From contig CP136069.1 of NCBI GenBank assembly GCA_032622095.1, positions 10,932,036 to 10,996,035 of the forward strand: a DNA stretch of 64,000 nucleotides. Direction: 5' to 3'. Under the pieces are notes generated by a model. The model made no database searches. It was not told the origin of the DNA and was given only the letters and a program-made list of their open reading frames with translations. The position numbers and the translations under genes were made by a program. The DNA is from Siphonodentalium dalli. Lineage: Eukaryota; Mollusca; Scaphopoda; Gadilida; Siphonodentaliidae. Shown in pieces: positions 12,561 to 23,156 of this stretch. Every line of letters begins with the position of its first letter. The stretch's first letter is position 1.

Positions 12561-13640
12561 GGATAATTTCCACAGTTTTATGACGTCAGGAGTGGCTGTC
12601 GCAAAATTATGCGACAGAATACGTTACCGACGAAATAACTCTCACACATGGCTCTTGAAATTGTTTTTACAACATGGAATACTCAGTAAAAGTGAACACG
12701 AAGACAATACATTATCTATGTAATGACCACTCAGTTCAGTTTGCCACCTAGTGTTCGAAGGAATTCCATAAGTAATGCCACTTTAGAATGGTACGGAAAT
12801 TTTGCGACAGATACGTTACCAAGCTTTTACCCTGCATCTCCAAAACGGTTGGGAGTAGTTTATTTACTCATACTCAGTTGTTTGCACATTACATATAGTT
12901 TATTATACACATCGCATATTTAGACCAGTTGGAAGTTTTTATGAATTGCCACTGAAATAAGTGTTTGATTCCGACAGAATACGTTACCGACATAATACGT
13001 TGCCGTTTCTATTAAAAATCCACTGAAGCAATCTAAGCCAGAGTTGTTTACAGATTTACAAGAATCGTGTAAAAAAATCGGTGTTTTAACAGCGTCACTA
13101 TCCATGAGAAAGGATTCTGACGCTGGGAGAGCTTGCTCTTGTTGGCCATACTTCGCTCTTGAAAATCAGTAGGCTATCGTATAATGCTATGTAATATGGC
13201 AATTTTGAGCATGGATTTGGACAAGCTTCATGAATAATGGTCGAACTCTCAGCGGCTGTTGGTCTATATATAGGCCTATGTGCGCTCAATATGGTGTAGC
13301 TTGTTGTATTTTCCCATATTGCATTTGGCAAGTAAGGGTTAATAAACGTGCATGAGAGACCAAAGCAGCGTAGCTAGCAGACACACCCATGTCTGTACGC
13401 GATTTATAGTATTTTGAAAGAGAACATCCAAGTAAAGCTGAGAACTGACTCCAGTTGTAAAGGTTGGCAAGATTGTCCAGGTAAGTGCACAGCATTAATA
13501 ATTCCCATGTTTTATTAAAGTAATGCATTTATTTAGAGTTATAGATCAGTGTTCTGTGCAGAGTAGAGGCCACTTGAATATGTCGTCTGCTTCACATACC
13601 AGATTACCAGTAATGTTTTCAGTGCAAATGGCTAATGTTG
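12561..13640. repeat. Scattered CGACAGAATACGTTACC motifs, no gene
   Basis: The motif GCGACAGAATACGTTACCGA or close variants occurs near 12,610, 12,812 and 12,976, and again far away near 50,040 and (inverted) 50,350. It marks an old dispersed repeat family of unknown type. Confidence 0.45.
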
Positions 13641-13654
13641 TACTGAAAATTAAT

Positions 13655-13830
13655 AGCAGTGGCGATCCTTTAAAATCAACGCAGTATAATTAATTATTAA
13701 AAAACAAAGAAAAAGTGAAAACAATAAAAAAACACTTTTGAATGCCTCTCATCTGGTTCGATCCCATGTCGCCAGGTTTGTAGTCCGATGGTAGAACCAC
13801 TCGGCTGCGGCGACGCTGCGTTAAAACTGT
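13655..13830 (-). repeat. tRNA-derived SINE remnant (Ser/Leu-like head)
   Basis: On the minus strand the head reads CAGCCGAGTGGTT, close to the polymerase III A box of serine/leucine tRNAs. About 35 bases further is GGGATCGAACC, a one-mismatch B box, followed by an A/T-rich tail. A diverged relative lies at 14,060-14,200. The spacing fits a tRNA promoter, but there is no intact cloverleaf, so this is a SINE or tRNA pseudogene rather than a tRNA gene. Confidence 0.45.
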
Positions 13831-14059
13831 TGACGGTTGATAGTTATGTTAATCTCATTGAATATAACTCGTTTTGCAGTGAATGTAGTACTGAGTCTCA
13901 ACTTAATATTAGAGATCATTGATGAAAGTGAAACTTTTGCATGCACGAGCCAGATCATTTTTAAATGACATATACAGTCGCATTCGCCTTTGGCTACAGT
14001 AGTGTAGATACTTGATGCACGACTCTTGAATATTCACGAACCGTCGATTGCCGGATCAT

Positions 14060-14200
14060 AACGGTCTTTTAAAATCAACTTAGTATCATTATATATTTTT
14101 AAAAACGAAAAAAGAAACGAAAAAAAGAAAGAAAAAGAGTATTGAACGCCATTCAGATGATTTGATCTCACGCCGCCAGAATCTGCTCCAATTGTCCTAA
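14060..14200 (-). repeat. Second copy of the tRNA-like SINE remnant
   Basis: It shares ATCAAC(T/G)(T/C)AGTAT near its plus-strand start and the GAACGCCATTCAGATGATTT / CGCCGCCAG block with the 13.7-kb copy. The B-box-like segment is more eroded and the A-box head is missing. Polypurine A/G sequence (14,105-14,140) sits where the tail would be. Confidence 0.4.
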
Positions 14201-15122
14201 ACATAATCATTATACTGACAATCTTTTAACAACAATTAACATTCTGCTATTTCTATGTTTCTATGTGCGTATATATTTGGCTTCCATAAAACTCTCATTC
14301 TAGTTCATTGCTGACCTATTCACAACAGACAAAAACAATTCCCTGGTTAATATTAGACCCAAGGGTGATAATGGGCCTCAATCATTTGACATAGCTTCCA
14401 AGAACAAAAATGTGAATTTTAAACAAACACAAGTTAAACATTCAGAAAAATTACAAATTCTTATTGTAGACATCCCAAGAATAATAAAACACGTTGTGGA
14501 TAAAATGTGCCACTGTTGAATGAGCAAGTTCCCGTGAAACATGTACACTATTGGACAGACTCACCTACTTCCCAATATCGGAACAAACATATTCACCGCT
14601 GTTCGCCACCATTCTCAAATCTTCCGAATAACAGCTTCATGGAACTACTTTGAAGCTGGGCACGGGAAAGGTCGGTTGCATTTTGTAACTTAGCACGTAT
14701 ACACACATATTTTAGGTTAAGTGTAATGTCAACATAATGTTTATAAAACAAATTGATTTGATAGCGAGTGTGAACATTTAAAGTTGCTTTGATTATGTTG
14801 TTCACCATTTCACTCAAGCTACATAAATAAAGCTACACCAAAATCATGCAGAATAGATGCGAGGAACGTTCCACTTGCCGGCCTCCACAATATACAAGTA
14901 CACCCGTGTTGTACATCAACGTTATACTAATATAGTATTATAAGTGAAGTATAACAGGGATGTATGTACACGTAGAAATGAGGATATGGGCAGCGGTATG
15001 CGTTAGAATCCGTTACGAAAAATTCGCATGCAATTATATAGGTTAAGTTTTCATCTATGTAAACACATACTCTGATCATGTTGTGCGAGAGAAACTCAAC
15101 TGAATGAATTACAAACACACTC
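14201..15122. other. No gene or clear element seen
   Basis: AT-rich sequence with short open frames only. Confidence 0.55.
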
Positions 15123-15125
15123 TTA

Positions 15126-15538
15126 GGGTACGTTCATACGCTGGCAAGTTTGCACGGTATGTTTCTGCGGGCATTTCGTCATAGAAAACAACATGGTGCC
15201 AGAATATGAACGGAAACGTGCACATAACATGCATCTTTACTAAAGCGAAGACATGAGAAGTAACATTTATCTTGTTCCACTTGTAACAGTGCTACTGGAA
15301 TTTGCCTTCAAATACCTGTATGATTAATTTTTGCAAGATAATTGCACGATTTTAACAGGCAAATTCCAGTAGAATCGTTACTAGTGGAACTACGCAGATT
15401 TTACTTCGCATGTAGTTAGCTATGGCACAGATGCACTGTATGTGTTTTTTTCCATTCATATCATGGCGCCATATCGTTTTCTACGACAAAATGCCTGCAA
15501 ACCATACCGTGCAAACTTGCCAGTGTATGAACGTACCC
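15126..15538. mobile_element. Short PIF/Harbinger-like MITE with TTA target site
   Basis: A 413-bp element flanked by TTA at 15123-15125 and 15539-15541. The ends are GGGTACGTTCATACGCTGG and its complement with one difference; the inverted repeat continues with mismatches for about 90 bp (GCACGGTATG, GGCATTT(C/T)GTC). A 3-bp TWA target duplication is characteristic of PIF/Harbinger elements, which is the basis of the superfamily call. No transposase. The open frames crossing 15,422-15,811 run over its right end and are not genes. Confidence 0.8.
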
Positions 15539-16680
15539 TTAGGGTACGTTCATACGCTGGCAATATTGCACTGCAAACTGCAAAAATGCCAGCTGCAAAG
15601 GTTGTTTTGTTTTGTTTTGTTAGCTGGCATTTTTCCCAGCTTCCGACGAGCTCGTGCTGTGTCGTGGCTGGTCGTCACCAATCAACGGTGGTATATGATA
15701 ACGGGTGTCCACAACACAAGGCCACTAACAATAATTGATTGTGTATGTACCGTCCTTGATACGATCGAAAGGGATCGGGGTGTGTTCTCTGTGATTCTCA
15801 TGCACACATAATTATACATGTGGATCTCCGTTATATGAGGATATGATGATATGGCGTGATACAAATAGTACCAGAAGTGATGCTTCCCGAGTCATAAATG
15901 TGGGAGCTATTGGGGAGGTGGTGGCAGGACTCACTATGAGTATCCATGCATTGCTACACATGTGCTTACTTCAGTGTACAAATTCTCAATTGTTATCGAA
16001 ATGGTCATATATCGATCAGAATGGCACATTGAGATATCACTCAATTCAGATCAAGCTGGGGTTCGAATACGTGCCAACACCATCTACCAAGACTGCGATA
16101 TCGATGTAATTGTAGTGGTTTAAAAGTGACTGGTTGTGTCGTCGTGGTGGTGTGGTGGGGTCTAACAGTAGGGATAATGGGATGTTAGTCTTTGGCATTG
16201 ATAAAGCATATATGGGCCTATATTATTATTCATGCCATTTGAATAACAATATATTGTGTGCTTTTGATTAACTTGTATTACTATTTATTTGATTTCTTTG
16301 TTTTACCACGTCCTCTCCCCCCGTTTTTCTTAACTTATTGTTTTGCTTAACATGAAGACCAACGAGTTTGTGACTAAAATTATTGGAATGACAAGTTTGG
16401 AGTTTGGGATGATACCCGGGCAGATTTGAATTCGTCGGTTATCTTCGTTGAGCCAAGTGCGGACCCACCATCTCCTGTCTAGGTGACGTTTATTGTACTC
16501 ATATTTGAGCAGCATCCCATCGAGAGAGCTGGCCGTGGCGATATCACATTCCAACATGTCAAGTGACATTATTACGCCACATGTGGTGTATCTAGCTTCT
16601 GTGATTTTGATATTGTGTGGTGGACAGGGCGAATGTATTCTTGGAGATTTTTTGTACCTTACTCAATCGTACCGATAGAA

Positions 16681-17090
16681 TCACGTAGATGCCGAAATTG
16701 TAAAGTTAACGCCACCGGTGTATAATATGTTTATGAAAATATGATAAATCGTATCGATAGAGTCAGGACAAGCTGAAATTGTAAACTTAAAGTCACCGGT
16801 GTAATAATATGTTGTTGAAAATATAAATAATTTGATAGACTGAAAATAATATATAACCCATTGGGAGCCCCTAATGTATTCTTGGACATTTTGTTTTGTA
16901 CCATTACTCAATCGTACCGATATAATCACGTAGATGCATAAATAAAGTTAACGCCACCGGTGTATAATATGTTTATGAAAATATGATAAATCGTATCGAT
17001 AGAGTCAGGATAGGCTGAAATTGTACACTTAAAGTCACTTGTTGTTGAAAATATTAATAATTTGATAGACTGAAAATAATGTGTAACCCA
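16681..17090 (+). repeat. Tandem duplication of about 240 bp
   Basis: AATCACGTAGATGC, GTTAACGCCACCGGTGTATA, TATGATAAATCGTATCGATA and TTTGATAGACTGAAAATAAT each occur in the same order in both halves (16,681-16,860 and 16,923-17,090). The preceding 16,550-16,680 segment (TTACGCCACATGTGGTGTAT) is related to the repeat ends at 37,090 and 49,200. Confidence 0.7.
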
Positions 17091-17396
17091 TTGCGAACCC
17101 CCCTGGTGTAGTGAAGTGAATTGTGGGTAGTTTCATTGTGATTCTCCACCATCTTTATTTTCTTGAATTATCACCAAGATTTCTCCACTCTATTCTCTTA
17201 AACTACACCCGAATCGGTCAAATTCTTTTGATAATTCTATCTAAATACATCGTAGCTACTATTCGGATCTGCTGTCCCTGTCTAAAAAGGGATAGTTTGA
17301 CCAAAACGACTATTGACAAAACTTTGTTTACAAATTGAGCGCACTCGATGACCGGGTTGACCCGTCCACTGACGGTCCAGTCCACGCTGCAAATTT

Positions 17397-17755
17397 ATTA
17401 TCGAAAACAAATTCAATTTCTTCCATCTAAAACATAATAACGCGCTGGACTCATTTTTAGGAATATATATGTATACCACGCACATACACCAAGTCTCAGC
17501 TTAAAATTTTGAAAAATGACAGTTTTATCGACATAAATCGATTTTAATGGCAAATGCCATGTTAAATTTTATCATTGAAAAAATTTAATTTCTTCCATCT
17601 AAAACATAATTACGTGCTGTAATCTGTAATTTTACGAATATATAACTATCCCACGCACAAACACCAAGTCTCAGCTTAAAATTTTGAAAAATGACAGTTT
17701 TATCGACATAAATTGATTTTAATGGCAAATGCCATGTTAAATAAATTTTAGGGCC
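17397..17755 (+). repeat. Tandem duplication of about 180 bp
   Basis: Both copies contain AATTTCTTCCATCTAAAACA, CACCAAGTCTCAGCTTAAAA and TTTTAATGGCAAATGCCATG at matching spacing (starts near 17,410 and 17,587). No coding content. Confidence 0.75.
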
Positions 17756-17860
17756 CTGCAAATATTTTCTGAGCTGTTCCATATTGGGCACTAGAGTCCA
17801 TATTTGACCGGTTACAACTGATAATTGTGCGACAGTACAGTCGCGTTGCTTTATACATCA

Positions 17861-18560
17861 ACATTGGTCATTATCACCCGACAAATTTATTTTGGTCTAT
17901 CGTCTATCGTTTCATCGGTATGAATTCCATATCCAATTATCCACATATAACCAACCCAACCTCTAATCCGGGTCCAATTTATTTATTTCTTTCATCGGTA
18001 TAGTCACGTTACGTAATATTTTATCGCGTGATACTTGTACTTATATGTCTATGGTATTACTATAGTATACCGTATACGTATATCAATTGCTATTCCTTTC
18101 TATATAATCCTGGTGCCATCTATAGACATAGAGATAATTTCAGACCCCCCCCCAATTTCATATCATTGCTGCTTTAGTACAGTCGCGATACATTACTTGG
18201 CAACATCGCTCCACTAATTTATGTCAGTTCATCGGTACAAACCCCTTTTTCTCCGAGTCCATATAACCAACCCAACATCTTATAGAAGTCCATAAATGAC
18301 TATTCTGGCACTATATAGAGATGACTAAGATTCTGACACCCCCTATTTTATAGCCTTGTTGCAATGTTCAGTAGAGTTGAGATGCATAATATGTCAACAT
18401 TGGTCATTATCGCTCTATAAATTTATATATCGGTTCAACCCTTAGTTCCCTGTATCGCCCACCCCTCCCTGAATTTATTTTTTCATTTGTATTATAGTCT
18501 CGTTACGTACACATTTTATCTCTTGTAACTTTTGCTTCAATGCGTCGAGTTCCGCTGCAG
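17861..18560. repeat. Diverged tandem-like repeats, no gene
   Basis: Variants of ACAGTCGCGTTGCTTTATAC, AACATTGGTCATTATC and TATAACCAACCCAAC recur about every 200 bases. The units are heavily diverged. Confidence 0.45.
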
Positions 18561-18746
18561 AGAATACAAAACTGACAACATTTTGAAATGTTAGCAGGCT
18601 TCAAACTCATCTTATCCAAGAAAAACTCTGGTTACATAATAAATTTGTGTATATGGTGTACGCGCATTTGTTGCGTTAAAAACCAAAGGTCCCAAGTCAA
18701 GGTCCAAATCCCCAACACACTGTTGTGAGGTTTAACTTCATCTACG

Positions 18747-19334
18747 TACAGTAATGTCCAAAGTAATTGATCACTTAACCACAGCAAAATTATGGGTATT
18801 TTTTCATGATTTTAAATCCTGAAAAATTACCCATAATTATGCTGTGGTTAAGTGGTCAATTAATTTGGGTATTACTGTAACCAATATAAGGATTTGAGGT
18901 TTAATGATAACTCAATCCTCATACAGTAATGTTCAAAGTAATTGACCACTTAAGCACAACAGAATAATGGGTAATTTATCAGGATTTTAAATGCTGACAA
19001 AATACCCATAATTCTGCTGTGGTTAAGTGGTCAATTACTTTGGGCATTACTGTAACCAATATAAGGATTTGAGGTTTAATGATAACTCAATCCTCATACA
19101 GTAATGTTCAAAGTAATTGACCACTTAACCAGAGCAGAATTATTTGTAATTTTTCAGGATTTTAAATCCTGAAAAATTACCAATAAGTCTGATGTGGTTA
19201 AGTGGTCAATTACTTTGGGCATTACTGTATGAGGATTGAGTTATCATTAAACCTCAAATCCTTATATTGGTTACAGTAATACCCAAAGTAATTGACCACT
19301 TAACCACAGCATAATTATGGGTAATTATGGGTAA
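18747..19334. mobile_element. Three 133-bp palindromic elements with 42-bp spacers plus a partial fourth
   Basis: Units at 18747-18879, 18922-19054 and 19097-19229 are each 133 bp and nearly perfectly palindromic, from TACAGTAATG to CATTACTGTA, with a CACTTAACCACAGC arm segment. Spacers at 18880-18921 and 19055-19096 are the same 42 bp; the next spacer (19230-19271) is its exact reverse complement. A partial unit follows to 19334. TA at the borders and CAGT ends are typical of Tc1/mariner MITEs. Confidence 0.85.
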
Positions 19335-20669
19335 ACTCCATCCACATAACTAATAAATATGTGTGAAAATTAAAACAAAACAAAATAAATTCCACGATGG
19401 CATCCAATATGGACTGCCTAATTCTGCTCCAAAACATGTATATTGAATATATGGATGTTTATTGGGGGAAACCGATTATTTCAATGATATTTTCATTAAC
19501 TGGGATCCAAAACCCGACTTACGGGAGCGTGCTTCGCGCGCGACTGTATCTTAAGCATATGTGCATATTTAATAAGCCAACAATTGGAATCCCAACAGAA
19601 GATTGGCGTGGGTCCCTTGTGCGATCTGTCCATCGAAAACTATTTAGACATCTCAAGACACGTAAGACCCAATAACTTAATATACAGAATAGATACATAT
19701 ATTGCCTGAGTGACTAATATTTATATTTGCAATGAGGTCAAATAGTTGCGAAGCCAGCACCACAATTCTTTCCCTCCATAGTAAATCTTAAAACAACTTC
19801 TAAAGAATTATTAATTTACCTTATATTTGGTATGGAGCGTCCTTGGTTTACTGGAGTTCAGATTTGTTAACATCACGTCACCAAGTTAATTACTTGCGAA
19901 GCCACAGCCATAACTATTTCCCTACATAGTAATTCTCAAAACAACTTCTTAAGAACAATTGAACAGGTCAGTCGCGCAATTATTGGAAGAGCCACAGTCA
20001 ATCATTTTTTTAATACCATATGTTACATTTAAATTATTGCTTTATTTAAAAAAAAAAAAAAAAAAATTCAATGAGAAAATTAACTTTTACAACTTGCTAA
20101 ATTTTATCTTTTAATTATTTCATTTAAATTTTAGTATTTACAGTATACTAAGTCCAAGTCTTTATAATCTGTTGAGTGACCCCACAGTCGTTTACTTGCT
20201 TTGTTAGTAATAATTTGAAGGATTACTTGTTTAAACGCAATTGTTATCAAAATATTTTATGTATTTTTTATAATTTCTATTTATATGTAATACTATAATC
20301 TTGGTGGCGTTACCATTTCTGACTATGGTTTTCTTGTTTTGACTGGCCTAAGAATACCAACACGCACCGTGTTCTGATATATTGCAAACAGCTCATCAAT
20401 CACGCAAAACGGCTGTCGTTCATTGATCACTACTAACGCTGATTAGTTGACAGCGGGCAGAAATTAATCCGTTTTGGCAATTTTGCAGCTGGCATTTTTG
20501 CAGTTTGCAGTGCAATATTGCCAGCGTATGAACGTACCCTTACTGCAGAAAAGGCGAGTCTTTAGACGACTTTCATAAAACAAAATATAATTTAAACATT
20601 TATAGCGCGTTAATTGAATCAGGCTTTTACACTTTTATGGCATGCACGTTGCTTTTCTTTATTTTTCAG
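19335..20669. other. No gene seen; A run
   Basis: An A run of about 18 lies at 20,049-20,066. Around 19,740-19,980 GAAGCCA(C/G)AG(C/T)CA and TCTTTCCCTCCATAGTAA-like segments recur loosely. The open frame at 19397-19675 shows no recognisable domain. Confidence 0.45.
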
Positions 20670-21166
20670 GCCCGAGTGACGGGATCGGCGGAACTGTGAA
20701 ACGACGTGCGTCTGATGCCGTCAAGCAACAGAAAACTGTTATACAAGATGCCATGAATTTTTTTTAAATGGACAGAAGGACAGTCTACCATCACGCCTGT
20801 ATTTTACTCAAATACAGAATATGAAAGTGCCCAGAAGTTTCTGGGTAATTTATCACCCAAAACCGTTCCAAACACAATGAAACTTCATTCCATAATGGCC
20901 ACAAACAACCTGCTGTTTGTCAGATATATATCATGCTATTGCTCCAATTGTAGGTAGTTGCAGCCTTCATGTGGAATTTACAAATGGACAAATGCAAAGT
21001 TGTTTATCCAGTGAGCTGTTACATCGCCGCCAAGTACAATGGTGACTGGTACGTCGGAAAGGTCACGGAACACGAAACACGAAACACGAAACACTACCAA
21101 CAGTCTGACCAGGTTCCGTTGGCCCTCTGTTGCAGATAAACTACTAGTACCCATCGACACTATTAC
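20670..21166 (+). pseudogene. Eroded coding exon(s) of an invertebrate DGIGG-type protein
   Basis: A good 3' splice acceptor (TTTATTTTTCAG, ending 20669) precedes sequence encoding DGIGGTVKR from 20678. A second block at about 21,020 encodes YIAAKYNGDWYVGKV and a third at about 21,114 encodes FRWPSVADKLLVPID. I recall this block order from uncharacterised proteins that are abundant in hydra, insects and molluscs, often in many copies and possibly transposon-linked; the function is unknown. The three blocks do not share a frame: a T run at 20,759-20,765 is followed by an in-frame stop, and a GAAACAC triplication lies at 21,073-21,095. The identification comes from memory of the family and needs a search. 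A 232-bp palindrome abuts the 3' end. Confidence 0.5.
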
Positions 21167-21398
21167 CATAAACAGAAAGAATATTAAAATATAGGCAGAC
21201 TTTGTTCATAGATATCGCGTAAATAGTATGCGAGTGTCAAGTTTGTACGCTTTGTTATGTAAACAAAAACCAAAAATGTTAAAGAACCTGGCATTTGTTT
21301 ACATAACACAGTGTACGGACTGCTAACATATTATTTACGCGATATTTATATCTGGTATAAGAACAAAAGATTTATTTTTAATATTCTTTCTGTTTATG
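21167..21398. mobile_element. 232-bp palindromic MITE
   Basis: Opposed arms CATAAACAGAAAGAATATTA and its complement enclose inner inverted segments (ATCGCGTAAATA and TATTTACGCGAT; TTATGTAAACAAA and TTTGTTTACATAA). It follows immediately after the eroded coding blocks. Confidence 0.7.
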
Positions 21399-22002
21399 TT
21401 GGTTTTTAACTGGTGTGACAATTTAAAAGATGGAGTATCTCTTTAAATAACAAATTTAAATAGTTCCCCGGGTATGAAATAATACGCTTGAGTTGGAAAT
21501 CCCTGCCCGGAAACGGTTCTATCAATTAATATTGATTCTATTTCGAATATTTTATTATAAAATGAGATGAATAAATTGGACACGTAATTCTATTTTAAGA
21601 CCAGACCATTCAGGCGATAACATATATCGATAGCGATTATTATGGTGTTCCCAAAGCTATGATGCAAACGTCAAATCAACCAGATTCATTGTTTGCATTG
21701 TTTTATTACACAGTTATACGCGATAAGGAGTCTAATTAATGTTTAATTACGCAATAAAATTCCTGGTCTCTTTTAACAGTAACCACTATTGTTCGTTAGC
21801 TAAACAACCATACGTTTTTAGATCAGAAGATATTAATCAATAGACAGTTGTCTTTGATTCATATCTAACACGTGTTTACAAAGAGATAGACCATCTTTAA
21901 CAGCAATACCCACCGCGAATTGCACGTGATGACTGGGGCAATGGGATGGTGGCATGAATTGTACATGGCACTGTTATTTCAATAATTTAATATCTTCAAT
22001 AT
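21399..22002. other. No gene or clear element seen; left flank of the Polinton
   Basis: AT-rich flank with no matching open frame or repeat. Confidence 0.5.
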
Positions 22003-22008
22003 CAGGTC
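22003..22008 (+). repeat. Polinton target site duplication, left copy (CAGGTC)
   Basis: CAGGTC occurs immediately before the left terminal repeat and is repeated exactly at 36379-36384 after the right one. Six bases is the known duplication length of Polinton integration. Confidence 0.95.
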
Positions 22009-22773
22009 AGTTGTATTAAATAGAGGGAATATTTATATATATATAACTGAGCCTTAGGGTGTGGTCGTCATTGAAAATCCCCACCCCCACGGGATTTCAT
22101 AAATACTACTTATCGAATGTTAAACGATACATTACCGACTAATTTATATAGGTGTAGTCGTCGTCTGATAATCCCCACCCCCACGGGATTTCGTAAATAG
22201 TATTTAACGAATGTAAACGTTACAATAACGACTAATTTATATAAGTGTATCAAAAATGAGCTGTTTTACAAGGCAGATCTTATAGTCATACTAAATAGTA
22301 ACTACTTTAAAAGCACATCCAAGCTACAATACGACCTATTTTATGTTAGGTAATGATGTATGTTTATTTCAGATGGTATAGTCAGGCAAAATATTTCTAG
22401 GCAGATGTTATAGTCAGACTAACTAGTAACTAATTGAAGGCATAGCCAATATTTTAGTACGCCCGATTGAATACATGTAGTGATATGTAACTATTTATAG
22501 GCATATAGTTAGTAGGTTTAGTTATTATAGGTTAGTGAAATAATACTGTTATCCTGAGATGATGTTAAATGATATGAATTATTCCCTAGTGAATAACCCC
22601 GTGCATGTAAAAAACCACAGGGGCTAAACACATGGAAAATTTTGTTAGTGGCGGAACTTTTCTTCTCATTTCATGTAGATTTGTAGGAAACACGATTCAA
22701 CCTCATAAAACTCGATATTACAGAGTCTCGTAGAAATCGAAATGTGGAACCCGACACTTAGTTCCTTTAATGA
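22009..22773 (+). repeat. Polinton left terminal inverted repeat
   Basis: It starts AGTTGTATTAAATAGAGG and ends GTTCCTTTAATGA; the reverse complement of 35,627-36,378 matches with few substitutions and one 13-base difference (extra bases near 22,620-22,632). Subterminal tandem units of about 92 bp lie at 22,061-22,152 and 22,153-22,244, each with CCCCACCCCCACGGGATTTC. A second diverged direct pair around GGCAGAT(C/G)TTATAGTCA lies at about 22,273 and 22,400. Confidence 0.97.
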
Positions 22774-22833
22774 ATATAAATGATACAAGCATAGTATACA
22801 AACAAATATAAACTAAAAAAAAACATAATCAAA

Positions 22834-23091
22834 TCAATCTTTTTTAAGAAATGTACAATCTGGTCTTAAATGATCCCCGTTACATTCGTAACATCTAACA
22901 CGTTTCTGTTTAAATTTATCAGCTGAATTTAGTTTAGATAATCTATACAAAATTTTAGCATTTTTATCAGCTAATATTGAAATTTGTTTCCCTATCTCCT
23001 CTATATCAGCCAAATTATCTAAAAGTTTTCTATTTAAACTTCCTCTGTTCTTTCCTTTCTGAGAAATCTCGATGTCACTGTCAGAAGACAT
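22834..23091 (-). CDS. Small coiled-coil protein with C-terminal zinc knuckle
   Basis: An open frame of 85 codons with an ATG start, last in the leftward gene series, downstream of the protease and 60 bp inside the left TIR. Residues 22-55 are rich in L, I and K with heptad-like spacing, suggesting an alpha-helical or coiled-coil segment. The C-terminus carries CYECNGDHLRPDC, a CX2CX3HX4C array (C67, C70, H74, C79), one residue tighter than the retroviral nucleocapsid CX2CX4HX4C knuckle. A basic KQKRVR stretch precedes it. The likely property is binding single-stranded nucleic acid; a role in condensing or packaging DNA, or in protein-primed replication, is inference. It is not one of the core Polinton genes I can name. 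Confidence 0.7.
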   Translation of the reverse strand: MSSDSDIEISQKGKNRGSLNRKLLDNLADIEEIGKQISILADKNAKILYRLSKLNSADKFKQKRVRCYECNGDHLRPDCTFLKKD

Positions 23092-23156
23092 TTTGAATTT
23101 GAAAAATAAAATAATAAAATCATTTCATTTATAGAAAAAAAATAAAAAAACACAAT

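Larger units (their letters stand above)
15542..20539. mobile_element. Large element with 58-bp inverted ends, PIF/Harbinger-like, no transposase seen
   Basis: It begins GGGTACGTTCATACGCTGG directly after the TTA shared with the preceding MITE and ends with the complementary sequence before TTA at 20540-20542. The two ends match for about 58 bp, continuing AATATTGCACTGCAAACTGC and further. Total length is 4,998 bp. Inside are direct duplications (16,681-17,090 and 17,397-17,755), the 133-bp palindrome triplet (18,747-19,334) and no long coding frame. It may be one large non-autonomous element or a MITE that was split and filled by later insertions. Confidence 0.6.

Noticed and set aside
13738-13830. 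Functional tRNA gene
   Set aside because: A and B boxes are recognisable but acceptor and anticodon stems do not pair convincingly; kept only as a SINE remnant.
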